A DNA stretch of 64,000 nt from Natronorubrum bangense (GCF_004799645.1 NZ_CP031306.1:372001-436000); one strand, 5' to 3'. Counted from the first letter of the stretch, positions 19,484 to 28,547 are shown. Made by a program: numbers and translations. The notes: a model not told the origin generated them from the letters alone.

Positions 19484-19621
19484 ATGGCCGAGTTCACGTT
19501 CCAAGGCGAGGAAGCAATCACGAAAGACGTGACAAAAACAGGAACGGGCGCACACGTCTTCGTCCCGAAAGAATGGCTTGGTGAAGAAGTCGCCGTCATC
19601 CGACTCTCCCAAGACGACTAA
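19484..19621 (+). CDS. DUF2080 small transposon-encoded protein
   Basis: This 45-residue protein (MAEFTFQGEEAITKDVTK, then GAHVFVPKEWLGEEVAVIRL) is of the kind often encoded just before tnpB in haloarchaeal IS1341-type elements. The fold resembles the AbrB/SpoVT swapped-hairpin style by sequence pattern only. It ends eight bases before tnpB, so the two are probably co-transcribed. The function is not established; a regulatory or antitoxin-like role is a guess. An upstream Met at 19403 exists, but this ATG matches the family start. Confidence 0.8.
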   Translation: MAEFTFQGEEAITKDVTKTGTGAHVFVPKEWLGEEVAVIRLSQDD

Positions 19622-19629
19622 CACCACAC

Positions 19630-21360
19630 ATGTCCTCTACACACCTCTCACTCCCACTACGACTGCCAGATGAGGAGCGAGAGCGATACAATAGACTCGC
19701 TGACCTCACTACGCAGACAGCGAACACACTCATACAGCAGTACTGGACACCAGACTATCTTACAGAGATTAACGAGTCCTCGTATCAAGCGTGGAAATAC
19801 TTTGACGAACAAGAAGCGTTTGAACAGTTCGACATCTATCTCCCCAGTCGATACAAACGCTGCCTCCTCCAGAAAGTTGGAGAAACACTTCGCAGTCACG
19901 CTGACAAACGAGAAGCCTTTCAAACAGTCAAACCGCTGCTTCCAGACCACAAGATTCGACGCATCCATACACGCCGAATCAAAAACCGACTTTGGGAATC
20001 CGATGAATTCCTCTCATCAGGTTACGTTGACTTGCTTATCGACCAGTTGAATGCTTACTACAACGTTCACGGCACGTATCCGGCCACGTACTTTGACTTT
20101 CAAGAGTGCCCTGAATATTCCTCTGGTGTGCTACCGTATTCAGCTGATGACGGCCCTACCAGCGGACAGGCAGTCAAATACCAGTACGATGAATCCACGA
20201 AACAACTCACTGTCGAACTCAAAACACCCGATACACTCGAACCCGAGACGTATGGGGATTGGACATGGACAGAATACACTCTTGATGGATACGAATCATT
20301 CAACGAGTTCGTTGAACACGGTAGTCTCTCTGCTCCGTCGTTCCACCCCAACACGTCGAAACGAGGGGACGAATACCACGAGTTATCGTTCCCTGTCGAA
20401 GTCGAACACGCAGACACCTCTGACGACGTTGACACAGTGTTGTCGATTGATGGCGGTCTGCGGAAAGATGCAACCGCTGTCGTCGTGGACAGTGATGGCG
20501 AACAACTCTCAACGCCATATTTCATTCAAAACACCGAACGGGAGAGAATGCGGAACCTGAACCGTGAACGCAACCAACTCAACTCGAAACTCGCAGACCT
20601 CCGACGACAGGGACGCGACCATACAGACCACTTCAAACATATCCAGTCAGAGTACGAGCGAGTGAACAACAAGATTCGACACAAACGCGAACAACTCGTA
20701 CACGACGTAGCCAACCAAATACTCGCACTCGCTCTCGTGTACGATGTGGACGCTATTGTCCACGAAGATTTGCGATCACTCTCTCCTCCACGAGGTGAGG
20801 GACAGTTGTCGTGGGAGTTGTCGTCGTGGGCACGTCGAGAGAGTATCAAGAACATTGAATACCGCGCCGATATTGCTGGTATTCAGGTTGAACGAGTGTA
20901 TGCAGGGAACACGAGTCGGTCGTGTCCTCGCTGTGGCTCTACAGGACATACAACGAAATCGCCTGACCACGACTACGAGGTCTGGCACGGCGGTCACTTC
21001 CGTTGCGACAACACTCGGTGTGGCTTTCAGGCTGACCGTGATTATGTTGGCGCTGTCAACGTGGCGCGAGTGTTCTTTGCGGAGTCGGACTCGCTGGACT
21101 CTGATTTCACATCTTCCTATACGGGAGATTTTGAAATCGAGCTAGCTAGCCGTTCCGCTGGCTCGCGTCCCACGTTCGGCAACACGCTCGTTGCGTATAC
21201 TGGACGGTCGAGAGTGACTGCTGGTGGCGGGTCGGCGTTTATCGCGCCCGCTGTCACTCCGACAGGGACGAAAAACGCGGTTAGCAGCAAAAGTTCTGTG
21301 TCAAGCCCAGCGACACACAGTTACTCTCTCTTTGTGAGAGATACTGCTGTTTGCTGCTGA
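19630..21360 (+). CDS. tnpB: TnpB RNA-guided nuclease, long variant (IS1341 type)
   Basis: The protein has 576 residues, with catalytic Asp in LSIDGGLRKDA and the canonical RuvC-II Glu E379 in HEDLRS. A zinc finger follows (CPRCG and a CDNTRCG half with a long insertion), then the RuvC-III Asp in DRDYVGAVNVAR. At the position where the other two TnpBs of this window carry their alternative Glu, it has A425 (YAGNTSRSC). After residue about 490 comes a Ser/Thr-rich tail of some 80 residues that runs to the IS end; the omega-RNA would overlap it. All catalytic residues are present, so it may be active. Confidence 0.92.
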   Translation: MSSTHLSLPLRLPDEERERYNRLADLTTQTANTLIQQYWTPDYLTEINESSYQAWKYFDEQEAFEQFDIYLPSRYKRCLLQKVGETLRSHADKREAFQTVKPLLPDHKIRRIHTRRIKNRLWESDEFLSSGYVDLLIDQLNAYYNVHGTYPATYFDFQECPEYSSGVLPYSADDGPTSGQAVKYQYDESTKQLTVELKTPDTLEPETYGDWTWTEYTLDGYESFNEFVEHGSLSAPSFHPNTSKRGDEYHELSFPVEVEHADTSDDVDTVLSIDGGLRKDATAVVVDSDGEQLSTPYFIQNTERERMRNLNRERNQLNSKLADLRRQGRDHTDHFKHIQSEYERVNNKIRHKREQLVHDVANQILALALVYDVDAIVHEDLRSLSPPRGEGQLSWELSSWARRESIKNIEYRADIAGIQVERVYAGNTSRSCPRCGSTGHTTKSPDHDYEVWHGGHFRCDNTRCGFQADRDYVGAVNVARVFFAESDSLDSDFTSSYTGDFEIELASRSAGSRPTFGNTLVAYTGRSRVTAGGGSAFIAPAVTPTGTKNAVSSKSSVSSPATHSYSLFVRDTAVCC

Positions 21361-21431
21361 AAATTGGAACGGTGGCCGTCGCCTCCGACACCCCTGCGGA
21401 CTTATTACGGCGAGGAGTTCCTCGAGGCGAT

Positions 21432-21770
21432 TCACCGATGTGACCGCCGGGGAAGGACCTGCCCCCAGACGTGCTTTTTTAGCAGCCTGACCGTCATCGG
21501 TCGGTCGACCTCGATACAGCAGGACAGCCGCGGATAGCCGAATCGGACGGCGGCACCGTCGTGCCAGTGAACTGGCTCGGGTGCTGGGTCGACCTCGACA
21601 GTACAGGTCGCACACAGTCCCCGTCCCCCGCAGTTGAGCTGCGACGAGACGGTCCCGTAGACCGAAAACCCTCGATCACGGAGGGCGTCCCGAAGCGTCG
21701 TTCCGCGCTCGACCGTGATCGTCGATCGTTCGCCGTCGTCGATCACGGTGAGTTCGACCTCCTCGCTCAC
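21432..21770 (-). CDS. 2Fe-2S ferredoxin-like protein
   Basis: The 112-residue beta-grasp ferredoxin has ligand spacing C47-x5-C53-x2-C56 (NCGGRGLCATC) and a fourth ligand at C84 or C85 (LSCC), the adrenodoxin-like pattern. It transfers single electrons in the cytosol. It overlaps its paralogue upstream by four bases (ATGA type), so the two are made together from one mRNA. It is distinct from the longer plant-type ferredoxins usual in haloarchaea. The electron partner is unknown. Confidence 0.88.
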   Translation of the reverse strand: MSEEVELTVIDDGERSTITVERGTTLRDALRDRGFSVYGTVSSQLNCGGRGLCATCTVEVDPAPEPVHWHDGAAVRFGYPRLSCCIEVDRPMTVRLLKKHVWGQVLPRRSHR

Positions 21771-22111
21771 GATTCCTCCGCGTCTTCGTGCTTTCGACCG
21801 GTGTGCTGGCCCCAGAACCCGGGGTACTTCTCAATGACCAGATCGTCTTCGACTCGGAGCTGGCAGGCGAGCCGGAGCCCGGAATCGGCATCGTGTGGCG
21901 GAGTCGCCAGTCGAAGTCGTTCTCGAGGTCCGGGCTCGCTCACCTCGCCGGACACCGCAACGGCACAGGTTCCGCACGTCCCCAGCCCGCGACAGTTGAG
22001 GGCGTCCGCCCGGCCGTTGTGCGGTGACTCGTCCGCTCGGAGGAGAACGTCACGGAGCACCGCGCCTCGTTCACACTCGAGTTCTCGACCACGAACGGTA
22101 ACTATTGGCAT
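21767..22111 (-). CDS. 2Fe-2S ferredoxin-like protein, paralogue
   Basis: When started at MPIVTVRGRELEC this is a 114-residue protein; the longer open frame upstream has no family match. Ligands are C40-x5-C46-x2-C49 (NCRGLGTCGTC) and C83 (LACQ). It is the first gene of the pair and overlaps the next by four bases. It is divergent from the dehydrogenase-like gene at 22246. Having two similar small ferredoxins coupled in one operon is unusual and suggests that they work together or as a relay (inference). Confidence 0.88.
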   Translation of the reverse strand: MPIVTVRGRELECERGAVLRDVLLRADESPHNGRADALNCRGLGTCGTCAVAVSGEVSEPGPRERLRLATPPHDADSGLRLACQLRVEDDLVIEKYPGFWGQHTGRKHEDAEES

Positions 22112-22245
22112 GAGTGGTTTTTGCACGCCGAATACAAAACCGTACTGCCATACCAGCTGACGGCTCTGCTCCGCGGAGCGACATGGGACCAGTGTGGAAA
22201 CCACCGAACGGTTGAGGATGATGGGACACCAAGCGACTGATACTC

Positions 22246-23523
22246 GTGTCGAACACCGACCGAACATACGATCTCGTCGTTTGGGGTGCAACCGGCGTCG
22301 CTGGCCGTCTCGTCGCCGAGTACCTCACCGAACAGTACACGTCGGACGATCTCTCGCTCGCCCTCGGCGGTCGCGACGAGACGCGGCTTCGCGAACTGGA
22401 AGCTGCGCTCGTAGCGCAGCGCTCCGGATGGGAGGAGCTCCCGGTCGTCATCGGCGATGCAACGGATCCAAAGAGCCTGCGCGCTATCGCCGAGGATACC
22501 CGCGTCGTCTGTACGACTGTCGGCCCGTACACCAAGTATGGCACGCCGCTCGTCGAGGCGTGTATTTCGGCCGGAACAGACTACTGTGATCTCACCGGAG
22601 AAGTAAACTGGGTCCGGGAAATGATCGACCGGTACCACGACGATGCAGTCGATGCGGGCGCTCGTATCGTCCACAGTTGCGGGTTCGATTCGATCCCGGC
22701 CGACCTCGGCACGAAGCTCGTACAGTCGTTTGCCATCGACGAGTTCGGAACACCCTGTGATCTGGTTCGGATATACCTCGAAGACGGTCGCGGCGGGGTA
22801 AGCGGCGGAACGGCCTCAAGCGTCGTCGAAGTGTTTCGAGCCGCGTCAACCGATCCGGTCGCCCGGCAGACGCTTCGGAACCCGTATTCGCTGGCGCCGC
22901 CGGGCGAGCGCGACGGCGTCGATCCCGGCGCACAGTCCCTCCCGAGAAAAGATCCGCTGCGAGGGGAGTGGACGGGCCCGTCGCCGATGGCGGTCATGAA
23001 CGAGCGAGTGGTTCGACGGAGTAACGCCCTACTCGAGTATCCGTGGGGTCGCGAGTTCGAGTGTACGGAGGTCGTGCCCGTCGGATCGGGTCCCGTCGGT
23101 ATGATGGGTGCAAGCGCCGTCTCGGCCGGCCTCGGGTTGGCAACTGGAGTACTGGCCTTCGGCCCGACGCGGGATGCCCTCCGTCGCTTTGCGTTCCCCG
23201 ATCCAGGCGAGGGACCGACGAGGGAGGAGATCGAGAACGGCTACTTCACGATTCGTGTTCTCGGTCGCGGAACCGCTACCGACGGGCCGTTCGTCGTCGA
23301 GAGTCGAATCAGCGCCGACTGGGATCCGGGGTACGGCGCGACCGCAAGGATGCTCGGCGAGGCCGCAATGTGTCTCGTCCGCGAGGAGACCGACTCGCCG
23401 CTCGAGGGCGGCATCCTCACCCCGGCGGCAGCTATCGGTGACCCGCTCGCCGACGGGCTTCGTCGGGCGGGGCTGGTCGTAGAAGTGGGCGAGTGGGACT
23501 CCAATCAGGGAGGTATTCGATGA
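22246..23523 (+). CDS. Saccharopine dehydrogenase-like / trans-acting enoyl reductase family
   Basis: The 425-residue protein starts with a GTG. The N-terminal Rossmann domain has GATGVAGRLVAEYL and LALGGRDETRL, then VVCTTVGPYTKYG and the conserved YCDLTGEV and HSCGFDSIP. These are the marks of the saccharopine-reductase-like family that includes mycobacterial trans-acting enoyl reductases. A hydrophobic stretch (about residues 285-310, MMGASAVSAGLGLATGVL) may associate with the membrane. Work on the family suggests reduction of enoyl lipid chains. In a haloarchaeon a role in isoprenoid lipid saturation is conceivable but unproven. Divergent ferredoxin genes could supply electrons (inference). 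Confidence 0.85.
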   Translation: MSNTDRTYDLVVWGATGVAGRLVAEYLTEQYTSDDLSLALGGRDETRLRELEAALVAQRSGWEELPVVIGDATDPKSLRAIAEDTRVVCTTVGPYTKYGTPLVEACISAGTDYCDLTGEVNWVREMIDRYHDDAVDAGARIVHSCGFDSIPADLGTKLVQSFAIDEFGTPCDLVRIYLEDGRGGVSGGTASSVVEVFRAASTDPVARQTLRNPYSLAPPGERDGVDPGAQSLPRKDPLRGEWTGPSPMAVMNERVVRRSNALLEYPWGREFECTEVVPVGSGPVGMMGASAVSAGLGLATGVLAFGPTRDALRRFAFPDPGEGPTREEIENGYFTIRVLGRGTATDGPFVVESRISADWDPGYGATARMLGEAAMCLVREETDSPLEGGILTPAAAIGDPLADGLRRAGLVVEVGEWDSNQGGIR

Positions 23524-24167
23524 TACTCCGGTGTGCATCGAACTCGCTTATTCCGTCTGATGCCTGGACCAGCGGGGCCGTTCCGGATCGTTCGCCTTCC
23601 GATCCTCCATCGTCCGCAAACGGTCGGTAAGTCGTCTCGAAGGGCAGTTCCGCGCCGCCCGGAACGACTAAACCAAGAGACCACCGCGCTTTTGCGTGGA
23701 CATCGATTCGGCTTGCTTCGGTTTGATATATAAAACACAGTATCGGTCCAGAAACATCAATAAAAGGCCGACGGTGGAGTTTCCCTGTGGGAGTGGTGGT
23801 TCCCATTTGAAGGAACTGTCAGAAATCGTTTGTCGCTCAGATTGTCGACAGAGACTGACCTCGATCAGTGGCGGGGATGATGTCTCAGGTGCGAGTACTA
23901 TCGGCAGTGATAGTCTATAGTCCCCGCCGTCTGAACTGTTCGTTCTTGTGAATATAAATTTGTTGGATGAATAATAGAATTCCAGATTACTAATGGTTGA
24001 TGTTTTTCCACGCCTTTACGACGATTGAGAATGTCACGTGTGAATTAACAAACAAAAACAAGCGAGTGTCTTAATTCCACTAATTGTTATTCCGAGACTT
24101 ACTGGTGAAACCGATCCAGCAGACACTGTTAAGGGAACAACTATCGAAATGACCATACAGAACTGCA
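23524..24167. other. AT-richer intergenic region without recognised gene
   Basis: About 640 bases hold no reading frame I can support. The part 23940-24110 is clearly richer in A and T than the surrounding genes, which often marks old insertion sites in haloarchaea. Confidence 0.5.
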
Positions 24168-24440
24168 ATGGCTGGCATTACAGATCCACGACCACCACTT
24201 CCGGAGTGGATCCTCGAGTGCTACGATCTACTGTGTTCCCATGCATCTCAGCCAGACCGTGGAAAAGATGCTGTTCAGGTGATCGAATACGACGATGCCA
24301 CCGACGTGCTGCTCTCTGATTCGGAGTTAGCACTCGAGCAACGGGACGTCGAGTACGCGCTTACGCGGCTCCTCGAGCGAGGCTACTTCTACGAAGTCGA
24401 AGACGAGCTTCGGGTTACGTCACCAGAAGAGCAGTGTTAA
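24168..24440 (+). CDS. Small conserved-type hypothetical protein
   Basis: This 90-residue acidic protein reads as a helical, winged-helix-like domain. Its second half (LALEQRDVEYALTRLLERG, then YFYEVEDELRVT) resembles the helix-turn-wing of small haloarchaeal HTH proteins. The N-terminus has a Pro-rich start (PRPPLPEWILECYDLL). I do not recognise a named family. It stands alone between a long AT-rich region and a truncated gene on the other strand. Confidence 0.6.
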   Translation: MAGITDPRPPLPEWILECYDLLCSHASQPDRGKDAVQVIEYDDATDVLLSDSELALEQRDVEYALTRLLERGYFYEVEDELRVTSPEEQC

Positions 24441-24574
24441 CGGTTCTCCGAAGAGCAGACTTGTATCTCGATAGATCAGCGCACTATGCTGATCTCGAGC
24501 CACTGCACTCTCCTCGAGTCGGTCATCCATCTCACCGCCCGAGTACCGAACGTGGCCAGAAGCGATGACTACGT

Positions 24575-25036
24575 CTAGCACCCCACCCCGTACGCTTCGA
24601 ACACGGACTCGAATCCTCCATCGGCGATATGCTGGACAAGCTCCGCGAGCGAACGCCGATTACCTGGATCCTCAACGAGCGACCGAAACGTGCTCTTGAA
24701 GTGATGCCCATGCGAGGGCTGATCCCGACTCGAGGTTTCATACGCTGCTTCGTGCAGCATCACGAGATACAGGTCGTGCATCCAGACGGCACGCTGGCGG
24801 CTTGTCACGGCCGAGTCGGTGATCACGATGTACGTCCTGCCGTCAGTCCAGGCATCGGCACTCGCCTCGCCGTAGTACACGTCTCGCTCAATTCCAAGCT
24901 CTGCTGTCAGCACTCGAGCGAATCGAAGATACCGTCGTTGGTCAGCGTTCAACCGCGATTCATCCTCGATGCGATGATAGCCTGTCCAGACTCCCTCTGA
25001 CTCTGCTTGCTCGCCAACGTCGAACGTTTCCGGCAC
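24575..25036 (-). CDS. 5'-truncated zincin-like hypothetical protein
   Basis: This frame encodes 153 residues from a GTG at 25036, but the same frame is open upstream to a stop at 25142-25144. The extra 35 codons (including VERGYVVLDTSD and ATQRLRDLA) look like real protein, so the true N-terminus has been lost. The C-terminal part has LYLVMLHEAAYETSS followed by HGHHFKSTFRSLV, which mimics the HExxH...HG.F layout of SprT-like metallopeptidases. The second His of HExxH is replaced by Tyr, so it is probably not an active zincin. The breakpoint near 25141 abuts a transposase remnant. Confidence 0.6.
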   Translation of the reverse strand: MPETFDVGEQAESEGVWTGYHRIEDESRLNADQRRYLRFARVLTAELGIERDVYYGEASADAWTDGRTYIVITDSAVTSRQRAVWMHDLYLVMLHEAAYETSSRDQPSHGHHFKSTFRSLVEDPGNRRSLAELVQHIADGGFESVFEAYGVGC

Positions 25037-25180
25037 CGCTATCGATATGTTCTCATCGGTGGCGAGATCACGGAGCCGCTGCGTCGCTGAATCACTTGTA
25101 TCGAGGACAACGTAGCCACGCTCGACGAGTTTGTCCGTACCTTATCCGTCTTTAATTAGGCGCAAAACCGCACGACAGCG

Positions 25181-25249
25181 GCGACTTATCGAGAGTTCTT
25201 GCCGGAGGATCTAGCGACGATCTACCGCTGTCGCTGGGAAGTAGAATCA
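25181..25249 (+). pseudogene. IS4-type transposase scrap
   Basis: These 23 codons include EFLPEDLATIYRCRWEVE, the conserved block around the YREK-type motif of IS4-family (ISH) transposases. No more of the gene is left. It lies 40 bp from the truncation of the zincin-like gene. Confidence 0.65.
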
Positions 25250-25327
25250 CCGAGAAAGCCCTCTCATGTTATAACTCGATAGAGGAGATCCGAAAATGCC
25301 ACATGTTTCGAATGGGTCTATTTGATT

Positions 25328-27079
25328 ATGTCCACAGAGACGATGCCGGATTCATTTCTCATCCATTCAGGCATAAAGATAGTCTACGCGAATTCTACAT
25401 TCTGTACACTCGTAGGGGCAGACTCTCAAGAGCAGCTGATCGGTACATCACTTACAGGACTCGTCGAACCGGACTACCACTCACCACTTCGGGAGCAAGT
25501 GGCCCGCATCGAAAATGAAGATGTACCTGTCCTCGGACTGGCCGTTGAGTTGCAAACGAATACTGACCAGCCACAGCACGCTATCGTTGTGAGTTTGTTG
25601 ATCGAATGGGACGGCACTAAGCAGGTACAAACGTCGGTGTTTCCGATTGCTGATTCGGACTCCGAGGGCCGTCGGCAGCTTGACTATCAAGCGATGGATG
25701 AAGCACCGATCGGTATCACGATCGCAGACCCGGCCAAACTCGACGATCCACTTATTTATGTCAATGATGGCTTTTGTGAACTCACCGGCTATCCTCGGGA
25801 CGAGATTCTCGGACAGAACTGTCGATTTCTTCAAGGAGAGAACACACGCGAGGAGCCAGTAGCGAAGATGCGGGCTGCGATTGAGGCAGAAGAGCCCGTC
25901 ACTGTCGAGTTGCGGAACTACCGGAAAGACGGATCAATGTTCTGGAATCGTGTTACGCTCATCCCAATCCAGTCCGAATCCGGAACGGTAACGCACTACC
26001 TCGGCTATCAGCAGGACATCACCGCTGAGAAGCGATATGAGAAGGATCTCTCACTGTTCAAAGGACTGGCCGAAGAAGCAGAGAGAGCAATTCTGATTAC
26101 CGACCCCGAGGGAACGATCGAATACGTTAACCCAGCCTTCGAGCACTTGACCGGGTATACGGCCGCCGAGGCGAGGGGACGCAACCCCAGAATTCTCAAA
26201 TCCGGTCAGCAAGACGAACTGTTCTATCGGGAGTTGTGGGAAACGATCACGGCTGAAGAGGTCTGGGAAGCAGAACTGACGAATCGGACCAAACACGGAG
26301 AAATCTTCGAAGTCAAACAAAAAATCGTTCCCATAACGGATTCGGACGGCGACATAACACATTTCGTAGCCATCGAGCAAGATATTACCGAGAAGGTACT
26401 CACAACCCAGACGCTCGATGTTATGAATCGAGTGCTGCGACACAACTTGCGAAACTCGCTCAACGTAATTGATGGGCACGCAGAGCTGTTAGAAGCTGGG
26501 GAGTTGGATCCCGAGGCTCGCCAAGCGTCAGTTGCGGCGATTCGAGAACAGACTGCATCGATGCAAAAGATCGCCGAAAAGACCGCTGAAATTCGCGCAA
26601 TCTGGGATCCGACCGAAGATAACCAGTCGTGGGGCCGCCTCAATATCGCGTCTCTCGTCGAAACGTATCAGCGACAGTATCCAGACGCAGACATTACCAG
26701 CACGATCGAAGACGAGATGGTGGACATTCAGGTTCGGAACCGAAAGCTGTTTATGAAAGCTATCGACGAGGCCGTCGAGAACGCAATCAGCCACAACGAT
26801 CAGACCCCGCCAGAAGTGACGATCACCGTGCAGCGAAAGCCGGATTCTGACCAGTTTCGGATAACCGTCGCTGATAATGGTCCGGGGATTCCAGAACTTG
26901 AACGGCAGGCGATTGAGTTGGGTAAAGAGACACCGCTGAATCACGGTCTTAGCATTGACCTGTGGATAATGGAGTGGCTCACAACAACGCTCGGTGGAGA
27001 GTTGATAATTACTGACAACGAGCCTCGAGGGAGCGTGATAATGTTTCAACTGCCGACCGGCGGCTCGAATGGCGAATAA
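25328..27079 (+). CDS. LOV/PAS sensor histidine kinase
   Basis: The protein has 583 residues from the ATG at 25328; a TTG two codons earlier is possible. Three PAS domains come first (about 10-115, 120-240, 250-365). The second holds GQNCRFLQG with C165, the cysteine that forms the flavin adduct in blue-light LOV domains. The kinase core follows: the H-box RHNLRNSLN with H372, an N-box in DEAVENAISHND and a G-box in VADNGPGIPE. The second G-box (NHGLSIDLW) is slightly degenerate. No membrane segment is present, so it is a cytosolic sensor. The response-regulator partner is not adjacent. Confidence 0.92.
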   Translation: MSTETMPDSFLIHSGIKIVYANSTFCTLVGADSQEQLIGTSLTGLVEPDYHSPLREQVARIENEDVPVLGLAVELQTNTDQPQHAIVVSLLIEWDGTKQVQTSVFPIADSDSEGRRQLDYQAMDEAPIGITIADPAKLDDPLIYVNDGFCELTGYPRDEILGQNCRFLQGENTREEPVAKMRAAIEAEEPVTVELRNYRKDGSMFWNRVTLIPIQSESGTVTHYLGYQQDITAEKRYEKDLSLFKGLAEEAERAILITDPEGTIEYVNPAFEHLTGYTAAEARGRNPRILKSGQQDELFYRELWETITAEEVWEAELTNRTKHGEIFEVKQKIVPITDSDGDITHFVAIEQDITEKVLTTQTLDVMNRVLRHNLRNSLNVIDGHAELLEAGELDPEARQASVAAIREQTASMQKIAEKTAEIRAIWDPTEDNQSWGRLNIASLVETYQRQYPDADITSTIEDEMVDIQVRNRKLFMKAIDEAVENAISHNDQTPPEVTITVQRKPDSDQFRITVADNGPGIPELERQAIELGKETPLNHGLSIDLWIMEWLTTTLGGELIITDNEPRGSVIMFQLPTGGSNGE

Positions 27080-27251
27080 AGACCTTGAGGCAGTCAATTA
27101 TTACTTTTATCGAATATGATGATTGTAACAAGCTGTACAGTGCTAACTTGGGCTTAAGACACTCATTAGTCGTGAATGTCTGGAAAAAGAGTACAGAGAC
27201 GACTCTCGAGTTCGAGTGCCCGCTTCGAAAATTTACTTGACAGTATTTGAG

Positions 27252-27542
27252 CTACGAGTCTACGAGCAGTTCACCAACGTACTGCTGTTCCCATTCGCGT
27301 CGCGCTTCGGTCTCACGTCGACCACGACGCGTTAGTGAGTAGGAGTTCGTTCGCCGATCAACCGTTCCTTTTTCGACGAGTCCTTTGTCGACGAGTGTGT
27401 CGAGGTTTGGATAGAGTCGTCCGGCGAGAATCTCCGTCTCGTAGTAGTTCTCGAGTTCGTCTTTGATCGCGAGTCCGTGTGGCTCGTCGTGGCCGGCGAT
27501 TGCATAGAGCACGTCGCGTTGAAAGCCAGTCAAATCGTGCAT
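27252..27542 (-). CDS. PadR-type wHTH transcriptional regulator, copy 2
   Basis: This 96-residue protein is nearly the same as the one at 12356. It differs mainly at the N-terminus (MHDLTGF versus MHYMTGF) and in a few surface positions (VDKGLVEKG versus VGNGLVEKG). The differences are mostly synonymous or conservative, so both copies have been kept under selection. The start is supported by a TATA box 31 bp upstream. The neighbours are a histidine kinase gene on one side and TnpB debris on the other. No target is evident. Confidence 0.88.
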   Translation of the reverse strand: MHDLTGFQRDVLYAIAGHDEPHGLAIKDELENYYETEILAGRLYPNLDTLVDKGLVEKGTVDRRTNSYSLTRRGRRETEARREWEQQYVGELLVDS

Positions 27543-27567
27543 ACACTGGTCGATGGCAGCAACTGGG

Positions 27568-27577
27568 TTAATTATAT
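27568..27577 (-). promoter_or_regulatory. TATA box of PadR copy 2
   Basis: The minus strand reads ATATAATTAA, with the same spacing to the ATG as in copy 1. Confidence 0.6.
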
Positions 27578-27926
27578 GGAACATAGACTTTCTTGATTGG
27601 CAATATTGTTGGCGAGAGCCCGGCAACAAACGGCTACTGGCCGTGAACAGTCCAAACTGTGGAGGTGGTGTGAGCGTGTCATAGAAACTACAACGTGCTC
27701 ATTTGGATTCGTAATGAGCGTTCAGTACAGGCAAAAAACATTTTGTCGAGGAAAATAATGTTATGTGAGAATGAATGATGTTAAACCTGATGCTTGTCTC
27801 ATCTCTCGCTGTAATCTCAGGTTTGCCGGGCGGCCCCGAACTGATTATAGATCTATCAATCAGCCTCTTTTTGTTAGGTATTCTTGGGCGCTGGATTTGT
27901 CGTGATGGAAAATCACGCGGGAGCAA

Positions 27927-28547
27927 TTAGGCATGGCAACGGGTAACTGGTATTCTTATGATGTTTGTATTGGGACTTGTGCCGGGTCTTCTCACGCTTA
28001 TGAAGTCCGACCGTCTGTCTTTCAGATTCCAGCCTTTCGAGAGGCGGAGTTGGCCGTGTTTGTCGTCGTGTTTGATGCCGTTCTGCTTCCACGTCACGGT
28101 GGAGCGTGGGTGTCGGTCGCCACGTTTCCGGTAGCCCGGTGGGTTGTTACCGTCGTCGGAGTTGTACCACCCAGTGAACGCTTCAGCGAGTTCTTCGTGG
28201 ACGCGGTTGCCGTGGTCGTCGTAGTAGTTGCGTTTGCGGTAGCCAGGCGGATTCGCTCGTTTATCGGACTTCCTCTTGCCGTACCACGAGTTGAAGGCTT
28301 CAGCGAGTTCCTCCAGAACGCGCTGACTGGACTGTGAATGTAGTCCCTTGTATTTGATATGACCTTTCAACTCGTCTTTGAGGTCGCCGTGGTCGGGAAT
28401 TTCGCCCGTTTCCTCCCAGACTTCTCGGGAGTGGTAGTTAGCGACGTTCCAGAGTTTGCTGGCCGACCACCCGTGTCGGTCGAGCGGTTCCTCTACCTGT
28501 GCGTGGTTGAGGATTTTTGCTCGATGAGTGCGGTGGACTTCCAGCAT
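27927..28547 (-). pseudogene. TnpB N-terminal fragment with internal duplication
   Basis: The 206-codon frame matches the N-terminal part of the intact TnpB at 47036 (SASKLWNVANYHSREVWEE, LHSQSSQRVLEELAEAF, NPPGYRKR). A block of about 35 codons is present twice (EELAEAFNSWY to YRKR, then EELAEAFTGWY to YRKR), which is a tandem duplication inside the gene. Homology ends near RRSDFISV; the RuvC and zinc-finger parts are absent. It cannot be a working nuclease. Confidence 0.8.

Larger units (their letters stand above)
19400..21375 (+). mobile_element. IS1341-type element (DUF2080 + TnpB, no TnpA)
   Basis: The element carries a 45-residue DUF2080 protein and a 576-residue TnpB. Related sequences mark the edges: AGCAAACAGCAGCAGT near 19407 and ACTGCTGTTTGCTGCT near 21343, largely complementary to each other. 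It lacks a TnpA, so it depends on one in trans. Exact borders are uncertain. Confidence 0.75.
27178..27677. repeat. Segmental duplication, copy 2 (PadR gene and flanks)
   Basis: This is the counterpart of 12283-12775 and includes the gene, its promoter and the upstream sequence ending near CTGTGGAGGTGGTGTGAG. Confidence 0.85.
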
